Assembly: GCA_017398685.1 (NCBI GenBank)
Contig: JAFQFH010000022.1
Coordinates: forward strand, 1-48,796
Length of the DNA: 48,796 nt
Source: Oscillospiraceae bacterium
GTDB lineage: Bacteria > Bacillota > Clostridia > Oscillospirales > Oscillospiraceae
Direction: 5' to 3'
Each line of letters starts with the position of its first letter. Position 1 is the stretch's first letter. Both the position numbers and the translations under genes were made by a program. The notes under the pieces were generated by a model. It worked only from the letters and a program-made list of their open reading frames with translations. It had not been told where the DNA came from and did not search any database. Below are positions 30,870-39,149 of the stretch, piece after piece.

Positions 30870-33566
30870 ATGATACTTTCCAGAAAATGGCTCAATGAGT
30901 TTGTTGAGCTCCCCATAGATGAATACGATGACAAACGCTTTGCCGAGGCCATGACCATTTCCGGTTCCAAGGTTGAGGTTACTGAGGATCTTTCCCAGAC
31001 CATCAGCAACGTGAAGGTTGGCCGCATTGTCAAGCTTGAAAAGCACCCCAATTCTGACCATATGCTGGTTTGTCAGCTGGATGTGGGCGAAGAAGAGCCT
31101 GTTCAGATATGCACCGGTGCATGGAACGTGCACGAGGGCGATCTGGTGCCTGTGGCCCTGCACAAGTCCCTGCTGCCCGGCGGCGTGAAGATAGAAAAGG
31201 GCAAGCTGCGCGGCGTGCCTTCCTGCGGTATGCTCTGCTCTTTGAAGGAACTGGGTATGACAGCCGTGCACGACTATCCCTATGCTGTCATCAAGGCTGC
31301 CGCCATTCTTGGCGACTATCACCCCATCGACCCTGCAAAGCCCTCCATTTCCCCTGATATTCACCACGGCGATACCATATTCGGTACCGTTGTTGCCGCC
31401 GACGTGCTGCACATTGAGCGCTTTGAGACCTACAAGTGGAAGGTAGAGCTGGATCTGGGCTTCCGCCTTGTGGACATCGTGACCGATTGCCAGAACATCC
31501 ATGTGGGCGACATGATTGCCTACGACAGCAAGCGCGGCATTATCTGCACTCTTAATGACCTTCGCGCAAAGCAGGAAGAGTTCCCCCACTGCATCGAGGA
31601 CGGTATCTTCGTGCTGCATGAGGACTGCAAGCCCGGCGACGATGTGGGCAAGCTCATCGGTCTTGACGACCATGTGGTTGAGTTTGAGATCACTCCCAAC
31701 CGCCCTGACTGCCTTTGCATGATAGGTCTTGCCCGTGAGGCCGCTGTCACCTTCGGCAAGGAGCTGAAGCTCCACGAGCCCGTTGTTAGGGCCCGTGCCA
31801 GAGGCGATATCAACGACCATGCCAAGATAATCATTGAAGAGCCTGATCTTTGCCCCCGCTACACTGCACGCCTTGTGAAAAACGTGCGTATAGCTCCCAG
31901 CCCTGAATGGATGCGCCAGCGTATCCGCAACGCCGGTATGCGCCCCATCAACAACATCGTTGACATTACAAACTACGTGATGCTCGAGTACGGCCAGCCC
32001 ATGCACGCTTTTGACTTCAGCTGTGTGGACAACGGCGAGATACACGTCCGCTGCGCCAGAGAGGGCGAAACTATCCGCACTCTCGACGGCACTGAGAGAA
32101 AGCTCAGCACCAGCATGCTGTGCATCTGCGACACCGACAAGCCCGTGGCAGTTGCCGGCGTTATGGGCGGTGAGAACAGTGAGATCGTGGGCGACACCGC
32201 AATGGTGCTTTTTGAAAGCGCCAACTTCAACGGTCCTTCCGTGCGCCGCACCGCTACTGCTCTCGGCATGCGCACCGACGCTTCTGCCCGCTTTGAAAAG
32301 GGCCTTGACCTTGACAACACCGTTGCCGCAGTTGAGCGCGCCTGTGAGCTTATAGAGCTTCTGGGTGCAGGCGAGGTTATGGAAGGCATAATCGACGTTC
32401 TGCCCAAGCCCATTGAAAAGCGTACCGTAAAGCTTGAAGTTGAGAAGATAAACGCTCTTCTGGGTACCGATATTGCTGAGGAGACCATGCGCGATATTCT
32501 CACTCAGCTGGGCTTCACCCTTGAGGGTGACACCATCTATGTTCCCTCCTGGCGCGGCGATGTGGAGCACTACTCTGACATTGCTGAGGAAGTTGCCCGC
32601 TTCTACGGCTACAATGAGATCCCCGTGGAGTTCACCGGTGCAATAAGCACCTGCGGCGGCTTCACCGATGTACAGCAGTGCGAGCGTGAAATAGGTCTTG
32701 CCTGCCGCAGCATGGGTATGGACGAGATAATCACCTACTCCTTCATAAGCCCCACCTACTATGACAAGATAAGAATGCCCGCAGACTCTCCCCTGCGCGA
32801 CAGCCTTCGTATACTCAATCCTCTGGGTGAGGATACCTCCATCATGCGCACCACCATTCTCCCCTCCATGCTGGAGATTATCTCCCGCAACTACAGCTAC
32901 CGCAACAAGGCCGCCGCTCTCTACGAGATAGGCCGCATCTATCTCAAGCGCGAGGACGGTCTGGCTGACGAGCCCAAAATAGTATCCATCGGCGCTTACG
33001 GCAACGGTGTGGACTTCTTCGTGCTCAAGGGCTGGGTTGAAGAGCTTATTGCACAGCTGGGTGCAAAGAACGCAAAGTTTGTGGCCGAGCGCGAAAACGC
33101 CTCCTACCACCCCGGCCGCTGCGCCAAGGTCTATGTGGACGGCAGCTATATCGGTGTTATGGGCCAGATACACCCCGAGGTGGCCAAAAACTACGGCGTG
33201 GATGCTGAAGTCTACTGTGCTGAGCTGAGCTTTGAGGCTCTCTTCTCCGTCAAGGGCGGTATTCCCGTATACAAGCCTCTGCCCCGCTTCCCCGCCACCA
33301 CCCGTGACATTGCCGTTGTATGCGACAGCGCCATCCCCGTGGGCGAGCTCAAGGACTGCATCCTTGAAAATGGCGGCGTGTATCTCACTGACTGCACTCT
33401 CTTTGACGTGTACACCGGTGAGCGTGTGGCTGAGGGCAAAAAGTCCGTGGCCTTCTCCCTGACCATGCGCGCCGAGGATCAGACTCTTACCGACGAGCAC
33501 GCCGAGGGTACAGTAAAGGCCGTTCTGGAGGCCCTTGAGAAGCAGTACAGCGCTGTCATCCGTTGA
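30870..33566 (+). CDS. pheT: phenylalanyl-tRNA synthetase beta subunit with an extra OB-like domain
   Basis: An 898-residue subunit, about 100 longer than the usual 790-810. Residues about 40-130 are the tRNA-binding OB domain (VKVGRIVKLEKHPNSDHM, ICTGAWNVHEGD, RGVPSCGMLCSLKELG). Normally the protein then runs straight to DGIFVL and the B3/B4 editing region. Here about 100 residues are inserted (about 145-245), and within them FGTVVAADV, KWKVELDLG and IVTDCQNIHVGDMIAYDS repeat the layout of the first OB domain. The rest is standard: FEITPNRPDCL, the B5 DNA-binding-like region, the catalytic-like core and the C-terminal anticodon-binding FDX-ACB domain (FPATTRDIAVV). GAGAGGAG precedes the start, 20 bases after pheS. 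Confidence 0.96.
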   Translation: MILSRKWLNEFVELPIDEYDDKRFAEAMTISGSKVEVTEDLSQTISNVKVGRIVKLEKHPNSDHMLVCQLDVGEEEPVQICTGAWNVHEGDLVPVALHKSLLPGGVKIEKGKLRGVPSCGMLCSLKELGMTAVHDYPYAVIKAAAILGDYHPIDPAKPSISPDIHHGDTIFGTVVAADVLHIERFETYKWKVELDLGFRLVDIVTDCQNIHVGDMIAYDSKRGIICTLNDLRAKQEEFPHCIEDGIFVLHEDCKPGDDVGKLIGLDDHVVEFEITPNRPDCLCMIGLAREAAVTFGKELKLHEPVVRARARGDINDHAKIIIEEPDLCPRYTARLVKNVRIAPSPEWMRQRIRNAGMRPINNIVDITNYVMLEYGQPMHAFDFSCVDNGEIHVRCAREGETIRTLDGTERKLSTSMLCICDTDKPVAVAGVMGGENSEIVGDTAMVLFESANFNGPSVRRTATALGMRTDASARFEKGLDLDNTVAAVERACELIELLGAGEVMEGIIDVLPKPIEKRTVKLEVEKINALLGTDIAEETMRDILTQLGFTLEGDTIYVPSWRGDVEHYSDIAEEVARFYGYNEIPVEFTGAISTCGGFTDVQQCEREIGLACRSMGMDEIITYSFISPTYYDKIRMPADSPLRDSLRILNPLGEDTSIMRTTILPSMLEIISRNYSYRNKAAALYEIGRIYLKREDGLADEPKIVSIGAYGNGVDFFVLKGWVEELIAQLGAKNAKFVAERENASYHPGRCAKVYVDGSYIGVMGQIHPEVAKNYGVDAEVYCAELSFEALFSVKGGIPVYKPLPRFPATTRDIAVVCDSAIPVGELKDCILENGGVYLTDCTLFDVYTGERVAEGKKSVAFSLTMRAEDQTLTDEHAEGTVKAVLEALEKQYSAVIR

Positions 33567-33628
33567 TTTTGCCGAAAAAAGCCGCCGGATAACTGCAAAA
33601 ATTTTTCATTTATTCTTGCTTTTTTGAC

Positions 33629-33656
33629 TTTACTTGACGGCGTAATCTGCTATAAT
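33629..33656 (+). promoter_or_regulatory. promoter of ireB
   Basis: Perfect TATAAT at 33651-33656 with a TTTACT box 16 bases upstream (33629-33634). Two TTGAC boxes are nearby but at wrong spacing. Confidence 0.45.
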
Positions 33657-33689
33657 AAGCCCAAGAATATTTAAAACAGGAGGGGCAGC

Positions 33690-33932
33690 ATGGAAGATGC
33701 AACAAGGAAATTCGCGGCGCTGGACAGCAAGGCGGAGATGAAAGAGATCTTATCCTCTGTGTATAACTCCCTCATGGTTAAGGGTTACAATCCTATAAAC
33801 CAGATAGTGGGCTATATTCTTTCAGAGGATCCTACCTACATCACAAACTACAACAATGCCCGTACGCTCATCTGCCGTATTGACAGAGACGAGCTTATGG
33901 CTGAGCTTGTCAAGACCTATCTGGACAAGTAA
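33690..33932 (+). CDS. ireB: IreB-family regulatory phosphoprotein
   Basis: An 80-residue protein matching the whole length of the IreB family (formerly DUF965/UPF0297): [39 protein letters not shown] and [14 protein letters not shown] are typical. In Enterococcus the IreK kinase phosphorylates it and it affects cell-envelope stress and antibiotic resistance. GGAGG precedes the ATG. In many Firmicutes it lies beside the yqgF resolvase gene; here it is alone after pheT with its own promoter and terminator. Confidence 0.95.
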   Translation: MEDATRKFAALDSKAEMKEILSSVYNSLMVKGYNPINQIVGYILSEDPTYITNYNNARTLICRIDRDELMAELVKTYLDK

Positions 33933-33943
33933 AGAAAAACCAA

Positions 33944-33978
33944 CAAAAGCGTGCTGCAAAATCTTGCAGCACGCTTTT
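33944..33978. terminator. bidirectional terminator
   Basis: A 14-bp perfect stem (33944-33957 with 33964-33977), short loop and T-run. It ends ireB and the leftward aldolase operon. Confidence 0.85.
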
Positions 33979-33991
33979 TCTTATGTCATCT

Positions 33992-34837
33992 TCATGCCTT
34001 GCCCACAGAGCCGAAAAGCTCTATCTTGTTGGCAACGACCTTCTTCATGGCCTCAATCTCGTATGGGATAAGGCCCATCATGCTCTTTGCGCCGTTTTTC
34101 AGGCCCTCTTCTATACCGGCCTTGCCCGCCTTGTCGATGTCGGTGAAGATATTCACCTTACAGATGCCCTTTTCAATGGCTATGCGGAAGTCGTCATCGG
34201 AAAGGCCGCTGCCGCCGTGGAGCACAAGGGGAAGCCCGGTGCTCTTGGCGATAGTCTCAATGCGCTCAAAGTCCAGCTTGGGCGGGAACTTATAGTCACC
34301 GTGGGCGTTGCCTACGGCAACAGCCAGAGAGTCTATCCCTGTACGCTTCACAAAATCTGCCGCCATTACGGGGTCTGTGAAATAGTCGCTGGGGTTTTCA
34401 AGTCTGCCCGCGCCCTCATTGTCGCCCACGTGACCCAACTCACCTTCAACGGTGACGCCCATGGCGTGACAGATTTTCACGACTTCCCGCACCTTTTCAA
34501 GATTTGTCTCATAGTCCTCAGTGGAGCAGTCGTACATCACGGAGCTGAAGCCCAGCTTCAAAGCCTCCATGCACTTTTCAAAGGTCAGGGCGTGGTCATA
34601 GTGTACGCACACGGGCACGCTGGCCTTTTTTGCCATGGGAATAAGATACTCCGCCACACGCTCAAGGGGATTGGCGCAAAGCAGTATCTCCGCAGTACCC
34701 ACCATAACCGGGGCGCACAGCTCCTCAGCCGTCTCAATGACAGCTCTTGCCATCTCAACGTTCACCGCATTGAAAAATCCTACGCAATAGCGCCCCTCCT
34801 TGGCAGGGAGCAGCACATCATTCATTGTAACAAGCAT
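33992..34837 (-). CDS. class II fructose-bisphosphate-type aldolase
   Basis: A 281-residue zinc aldolase that splits a ketose phosphate into dihydroxyacetone phosphate and an aldehyde. HYDHAL supplies a zinc ligand and the catalytic acid region, EGELGHVGD and AVAVGNAHGDYK hold further zinc ligands, and LHGGSGLSDDDF binds phosphate. Length and motifs fit the FbaA/GatY/KbaY/IolJ group; which sugar is cut cannot be read from sequence. Last gene of the leftward isomerase-kinase-aldolase unit, nine bases after the kinase. Confidence 0.93.
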   Translation of the reverse strand: MLVTMNDVLLPAKEGRYCVGFFNAVNVEMARAVIETAEELCAPVMVGTAEILLCANPLERVAEYLIPMAKKASVPVCVHYDHALTFEKCMEALKLGFSSVMYDCSTEDYETNLEKVREVVKICHAMGVTVEGELGHVGDNEGAGRLENPSDYFTDPVMAADFVKRTGIDSLAVAVGNAHGDYKFPPKLDFERIETIAKSTGLPLVLHGGSGLSDDDFRIAIEKGICKVNIFTDIDKAGKAGIEEGLKNGAKSMMGLIPYEIEAMKKVVANKIELFGSVGKA

Positions 34838-34846
34838 GGTAAATCC

Positions 34847-35953
34847 TCACTTTCTTTCCCATGTGCCGATAAGCCCTTCAAGCTCATCAAGCCCTTTAAG
34901 GCCGCCCAGTGCGTCATAGGCGGTGACGCAGCAGGCACCCTCGGCACAGGCCAGCGTAACGCTCTCTTTCGGGCCTCTGCCCTGCATGACGGCGGTCAGG
35001 AATGCAGCGATACTTGTGTCGCCCGCGCCGGTGGCAGAGCGCACGATCTCCGGCACAAAGCACTTTTCGTGGCCCTCCTTGTCCGCCCAGGCAGCACAGT
35101 CAAGCTCCAGACGCTCACCCACCCGGCAAAGCTGCGCTTCGTCTGCGGTGCGATAGTAGATGCCGCTGGTGCCGCACTTTATAAGCAGCACCTTTGCGCC
35201 CATAGCCATAAGCCTGTCGGCAAGGGGCTTAACGTGTTTATCAATATCCAGGTTCTCGGTCATGTCCCCGCCCTTGCTGCATAGCATATCGTAACGTGGC
35301 CTGTCCAGCATGAAGCAAAGCTCCTCAAAGCTGGGCACAAAGAAGTCCACATGGGGCAGCACGCGGGAGAGTATCTTCTCCCAATCGGCTCTGCCTGCGG
35401 CAGAGTCCGGGTCAACTGCCGCAAGGTCAAGGCTCGTGGCAATACCTCTGGACTTCACGCGGCGGAATATGGCCTCAAGCTCCTCCCCGTCGTTTTCAAA
35501 CATTCTGCGCATTATGGGGGGATAGCCGAAATGGAACAGCGCCGCGCCATCCAGCACCTCATCCGGAATATCGTCATTGGAAAAGCTGTCGTTTGCGCCG
35601 GGGTTATGGAGAAATACACGGTCGATCCCCGGTACTGCCAGCACCACGGAATAGGAAGTGGAGCTGTGCTCATCCACCAGCAGTCCGCCCACGCCGTGCT
35701 TTGCCAGTATGCCCTCGATCATGGCGGCGAAGGCATCATTGCCCACCTTACCCATAAGACGCACATCACAGCCCAGCTTTTTCAGCGCAAGGCCCACATT
35801 GGCAACGCTGCCGCCGGTGTGCACATCGGCGGCTTCCATATTGATAAGCTTGCCCGGCACCAGAAGCTCGGCAATTGTGCCGTAATCCCTGCCTGCGGGA
35901 AAAACAGGGGTTATATCTATGCAGATATGCCCTGCGGTAATAATCTTTTTCAT
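34847..35953 (-). CDS. PfkB-family carbohydrate kinase
   Basis: A 368-residue ribokinase-fold kinase. The N-terminal motif HTGGSVANVGLALKKLGCDV and the C-terminal SATGAGDTSIAAFL (with the catalytic Asp in GAGD) define the family. It should phosphorylate a ketose or similar sugar. It is longer than typical ribokinases (about 300-310), with extra residues around 220-310. The ATG at 35953 is preferred over a TTG three bases upstream because GGAGG then has normal spacing. A GC hairpin (35973-35994) lies between it and the isomerase gene. Confidence 0.92.
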   Translation of the reverse strand: MKKIITAGHICIDITPVFPAGRDYGTIAELLVPGKLINMEAADVHTGGSVANVGLALKKLGCDVRLMGKVGNDAFAAMIEGILAKHGVGGLLVDEHSSTSYSVVLAVPGIDRVFLHNPGANDSFSNDDIPDEVLDGAALFHFGYPPIMRRMFENDGEELEAIFRRVKSRGIATSLDLAAVDPDSAAGRADWEKILSRVLPHVDFFVPSFEELCFMLDRPRYDMLCSKGGDMTENLDIDKHVKPLADRLMAMGAKVLLIKCGTSGIYYRTADEAQLCRVGERLELDCAAWADKEGHEKCFVPEIVRSATGAGDTSIAAFLTAVMQGRGPKESVTLACAEGACCVTAYDALGGLKGLDELEGLIGTWERK

Positions 35954-35972
35954 CAAAGCCTCCTGCGGAGAA

Positions 35973-35994
35973 GGGCACGCCCGGAGGCGTGCCC
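35973..35994 (-). promoter_or_regulatory. intercistronic hairpin before the PfkB gene
   Basis: A 9-bp perfect GC stem (35973-35981 with 35986-35994) with a 4-base loop, directly upstream of the kinase ribosome site. No T-run, so a role in message stability or translation is more likely than termination. Confidence 0.5.
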
Positions 35995-36013
35995 GAAGTC
36001 ATAGGGTATTATA

Positions 36014-37048
36014 TCACACCAAACCCATTATAAGGTTCATGGTGTACATCTCAAGCTGCTCAAACTTGCGCTCTTCAATGAGCTTGTTGGCGTACTCATA
36101 GTCATAGCGGGCGACCTTCTCCTCCAAGGCCTTGAAGATGTCAAGGCTGTTCTTGAGGTGCTCATAGCTGTCCTCATCGGAGGTGGTGCGCATGGCCTTG
36201 ACGTCCAGACCAACATACTCACCCTTGCTGCCGTAGTTATTTTCAACCAGAACCTTTACCTGATTGAAGGCTGCGCGGATGTTCTCAACGCCGAAGGACT
36301 TGTCCTGGTCGTAGCGGATGGAGTTCTGGTCGTTGAGGTGGACGGTGAAGAGCTTGTCAAAGGCCAGAGCGAAGCCAATCTCGTGTGCGGGGTCGAGGCC
36401 GGCCAGAATTGCGTGGGCAGACTCAAGGTTGCCGCCGACGCGCTTGGGGTCGATGGTGGCGGCGGAGATGGCCATAACGTGGCCGATGGTGCCGCAGATG
36501 GAACGGTCAATGGGCTCATTGGGCTTGGGCTCAATGCAGATGCGGATGGTGGAATCGTACTCAAGCATCTTGTTGATGGCCTCTACCAGCTGCTTGGTAG
36601 CCCAGACAGGGCTCTTGCTCTCGGCGCAGAGAGTGCCTTCGCGGGCAAGCCACAGCACGATAAGGTCACAGCCAAGCTCGCGGGCAATGTCGATGGAGCG
36701 GTAGGCTCTCCACATGGCGTAGTCGCGGTCTTCCTTGCGGGAGCTCATGAAGCCGCCGTCAGCGGTGTGGGGATCCATCCACAGTCTGGGAGCGACAAAC
36801 TCAGCGGCAAGGCCGTACTTGTCCAAAAGCTTCTTGACGCCGCGGGCATACTCCTTGATTTCCTCGTCAGTCATGTTGTTCATATCGGGAACAGCGTCGT
36901 CATCATGGAACTGGACGGCGGAGAAGCCGATCTCGGCGAACTTGGCGAACTTGGTTTCAAGGTCTATCTCATTTCTGGTGGCGGGGCCGTAAGAGTCGGC
37001 ACCGGCGTGGACGTTCCAAGGGCCTACGGAAAATTTAAAGGCAGACAT
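36014..37048 (-). CDS. xylose isomerase-like sugar isomerase
   Basis: A 344-residue TIM-barrel metal isomerase related to the short (class I) xylose isomerases. FSVGPWNVHAGADSYGPATR, GFSAVQFHDDDAVP, IEPKPNEP and HLNDQNSIRYDQDKSFG match the active-site strands, with His, Glu and Asp residues that bind two divalent metals. It should interconvert an aldose and a ketose. The ATG at 37048 is chosen because AAGGAG lies upstream and homology begins there. It is shorter than most xylose isomerases, so the substrate may differ. First gene of the operon facing the AraC regulator. Confidence 0.88.
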   Translation of the reverse strand: MSAFKFSVGPWNVHAGADSYGPATRNEIDLETKFAKFAEIGFSAVQFHDDDAVPDMNNMTDEEIKEYARGVKKLLDKYGLAAEFVAPRLWMDPHTADGGFMSSRKEDRDYAMWRAYRSIDIARELGCDLIVLWLAREGTLCAESKSPVWATKQLVEAINKMLEYDSTIRICIEPKPNEPIDRSICGTIGHVMAISAATIDPKRVGGNLESAHAILAGLDPAHEIGFALAFDKLFTVHLNDQNSIRYDQDKSFGVENIRAAFNQVKVLVENNYGSKGEYVGLDVKAMRTTSDEDSYEHLKNSLDIFKALEEKVARYDYEYANKLIEERKFEQLEMYTMNLIMGLV

Positions 37049-37093
37049 GATATTTCTCCTTAATAAATAAAATTTGGCTTTTAGCTTATGTGG

Positions 37094-37099
37094 ATTGTA
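37094..37099 (-). promoter_or_regulatory. -10 box of the isomerase operon
   Basis: TACAAT on the minus strand, without a recognisable -35 box at the right distance. That is the pattern of an activator-dependent promoter, which fits control by the divergent AraC protein. Confidence 0.4.
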
Positions 37100-37199
37100 C
37101 CCTTTTATCTGTACGCCTTCTTGCACAATTTTACTGCCAAAAAGCGATTTATTTGCTTTTGTATAGTTGAACAATTTATGCGCTGCTCGTTTGTATATT

Positions 37200-37223
37200 T
37201 TGCGAGGCATTTATATGCCGCAA
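37200..37223. promoter_or_regulatory. palindrome in the divergent control region
   Basis: TTGCG-A-GGCAT, four bases, ATGCCGCAA: the arms match except for one inserted base. It lies between the two divergent starts (37048 and 37350) and is a candidate operator. The rest of 37049-37349 holds promoters but no gene. Confidence 0.4.
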
Positions 37224-37287
37224 TAAAAGTGCCAAATTACAGGGATTATCCCCGGATGTCAAGTTTATTTTCCCGGAGAGGATTGTG

Positions 37288-37316
37288 TTGACACGGGCTG
37301 ACAGGGATAATATACT
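37288..37316 (+). promoter_or_regulatory. promoter of the AraC regulator
   Basis: Perfect TTGACA (37288-37293), 17 bases, TATACT (37311-37316). Confidence 0.75.
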
Positions 37317-37349
37317 GTTTTGTGTAAAGGATTATTTGGAGGTGACGCG

Positions 37350-38330
37350 GTGGAAAGAGAATTTGAGCTTGTGCCCCATTCACAGCTTAATCTTATAAAC
37401 GTGTTTCTTGTGCGTATGGCTGAGCGCAGCATCCACCTGCACTCGGACCTTGAGCTGGGGCTTATCATAGACGGCAGCACCGTCCTCAGCACTGACCACC
37501 GCCCCAAGCGACTTGAAAAGGGAGACATTTACCTTATAAACCCCATGGAGCCCCATGAATTTACATCGGAAGCAGGCAGCGCCATCATCCTCGCTGTTCA
37601 GATTTCTCCCCAGCTGGGTGAGCAGTTTTTCCCAGACGCTGCCGGAATCCGCTTTGAGTGCGGCAGCTCGCTGAGCGAAGCTCTCAGGGATAAGCCCCTT
37701 GTGTTTGAGCTTTTGTCCGCCATATGCGTGCAGCTTGCCCAATCCTACCTGAGTCGGGACGGGAATTTTGAGTTTCGCTGTCTTAGCCTTGTGTCCATAC
37801 TTTTGCAGCAGCTTACGGAGCATGTGCCATGGTATGTGCTCAGCGGGGAGGACTCGGCTTCCACCCGCCAGCGGGCAGAGCGGATATTTGCCATCACCGA
37901 TTATATTGAGCGAAACTTCAAACGTAAACTGCTTTTAAGCGAGATCGCCCAGCGTGAAAAGCTGTCTCTCAGCTATCTTTCCCACTTTTTCAAGGATACC
38001 ATGGGTATAACCTTTCAGGAATATCTCAACCAGACCCGTTTCGATTACGCCTGTATGCTCCTTGAAAATACGGACAGAACCATTCTGGATATAAGCGTCA
38101 GCAGCGGTTTTTCGGATGTGCGCTATTTCAACCGCATGTTCTTTGAGCACTTCGGTGTCTCTCCCAACAGCTGCCGCAGCGAAGTACAAAGCCGCGCCGC
38201 CAGAGCGGAGCCGGTAAAGGGCAGCAGCCAGCATATTTTTTCCCCCGAAGAGGCGCTTGTATTGCTCCGTGAGAGCATTGCAAAAAGCCTTCGCAGCCTT
38301 GAGAATATCACAGCCTCGGAACTTTTCTGA
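37350..38330 (+). CDS. AraC-family transcriptional regulator
   Basis: A 326-residue regulator. Residues about 20-100 form a cupin-type sensing domain (HLHSDLELGLIIDGS, GDIYLINPMEPHEF). Residues about 180-285 form the two helix-turn-helix units of AraC (RKLLLSEIAQREKLSLSYLSHFFK, then ISVSSGFSDVRYFNRMFFEHFGVSP). The start is a GTG at 37350 with GGAGG at a good distance. It faces the isomerase-kinase-aldolase operon and very likely activates it in response to a sugar. A CBM9-like gene follows by 23 bases. Confidence 0.92.
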   Translation: MEREFELVPHSQLNLINVFLVRMAERSIHLHSDLELGLIIDGSTVLSTDHRPKRLEKGDIYLINPMEPHEFTSEAGSAIILAVQISPQLGEQFFPDAAGIRFECGSSLSEALRDKPLVFELLSAICVQLAQSYLSRDGNFEFRCLSLVSILLQQLTEHVPWYVLSGEDSASTRQRAERIFAITDYIERNFKRKLLLSEIAQREKLSLSYLSHFFKDTMGITFQEYLNQTRFDYACMLLENTDRTILDISVSSGFSDVRYFNRMFFEHFGVSPNSCRSEVQSRAARAEPVKGSSQHIFSPEEALVLLRESIAKSLRSLENITASELF

Positions 38331-38353
38331 AATATCTGATAAGGAGAATACAA

Positions 38354-38944
38354 ATGAAAGAATACATTATCCCCACCGTTGCAAACCTCGACTGGACAAA
38401 GGCCGAAAAGCAGAGCATAGACCAGTGCACATGGTCCCCCAACCCCGCCCCCGCCGCAAGCGTGCAGGCCCTTTTTGTAGAGGGCGATGCCCTGTACTTC
38501 CGCCTTGAGAGCGCAGCCCTACCCAGCCGCGCGGAGAATACCGAGCCTGACTCCGCCGTATGGCAGGACAGCTGCCTTGAGTGCTTTTTGTCCTTTGATG
38601 GCAAAAATTATGTAAACCTCGAATCCAATGCCAACGGTGCGCTCCGGGCCTCTTTGGGCACTGAGCGCCACGGCAGGAGGTTTTTGAAGGACATGGCTAT
38701 TCCCATGCCCAAAACACAGCCAAAGCTGCTTGAAAACGGCTGGGAGATGGTATTTGTGGTTCCATGCGCTGCGGTTGAGGCCATTTGGGGAGTAAAGCCC
38801 GAAAGCGGGCTTTCTTTCACGGGCAACTTCTACTCTTGCGGGGATCTGACCCCCAGCCCCCACTTTGCTTCATGGAATTACATTGACACCCCCGCGCCGG
38901 ATTTCCACAGGCCGGAGTTCTTTGGCAGACTGGTAATAGCCTGA
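38354..38944 (+). CDS. carbohydrate-binding family 9-like protein
   Basis: A 196-residue protein that resembles the CBM9-like/DOMON beta-sandwich: FVEGDALYFRLES, then the conserved VWQDSCLECFLSFDGKNYVNLE and the closing FHRPEFFGRLVI. No signal peptide, so it appears to be cytoplasmic, which is odd for a carbohydrate-binding module. AAGGAG precedes the ATG. It follows the AraC gene closely and is probably in the same transcript. Its sugar ligand is unknown. Confidence 0.82.
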   Translation: MKEYIIPTVANLDWTKAEKQSIDQCTWSPNPAPAASVQALFVEGDALYFRLESAALPSRAENTEPDSAVWQDSCLECFLSFDGKNYVNLESNANGALRASLGTERHGRRFLKDMAIPMPKTQPKLLENGWEMVFVVPCAAVEAIWGVKPESGLSFTGNFYSCGDLTPSPHFASWNYIDTPAPDFHRPEFFGRLVIA

Positions 38945-39014
38945 GTGAAAAAGCAGGCGGCGGAAAGGACAAAAGAAGCCTGTTTCAAAATCTACATTTT
39001 AGCACGATAGAACT

Positions 39015-39064
39015 CGTAGGGGCGACTATCAGTCGCCCGCGGGCGGATAATATCCGCCCCTACG
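39015..39064. repeat. REP-like double-hairpin element
   Basis: Outer arms CGTAGGGGCG (39015-39024) and CGCCCCTACG (39055-39064). Inside lie two hairpins, GGGCGACT...AGTCGCCC (39020-39038) and GGGCGGATA.TATCCGCCC (39041-39059). Elements of this look are, from memory, dispersed in gut Clostridia. Confidence 0.6.
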
Positions 39065-39092
39065 GCCACGGGATGAGGATTTATGAATAACT

Positions 39093-39130
39093 AAGGGACT
39101 TGTTGCTTTATTTTGCAACAAGTCCCTTTT
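39093..39130. terminator. bidirectional terminator
   Basis: A 14-bp perfect stem AAGGGACTTGTTGC (39093-39106) with 39115-39128, eight-base loop, then TTTT. It closes the CBM9-like gene and the leftward giant protein. Confidence 0.88.
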
Positions 39131-39149
39131 AGCTTGATTAATTTAATCC

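Noticed and set aside
30846-33500. 884-codon open frame antisense to pheT
   Set aside because: pheT has full family homology along its length; the antisense frame is His/Ala/Val/Gly-rich shadow sequence without a ribosome site.
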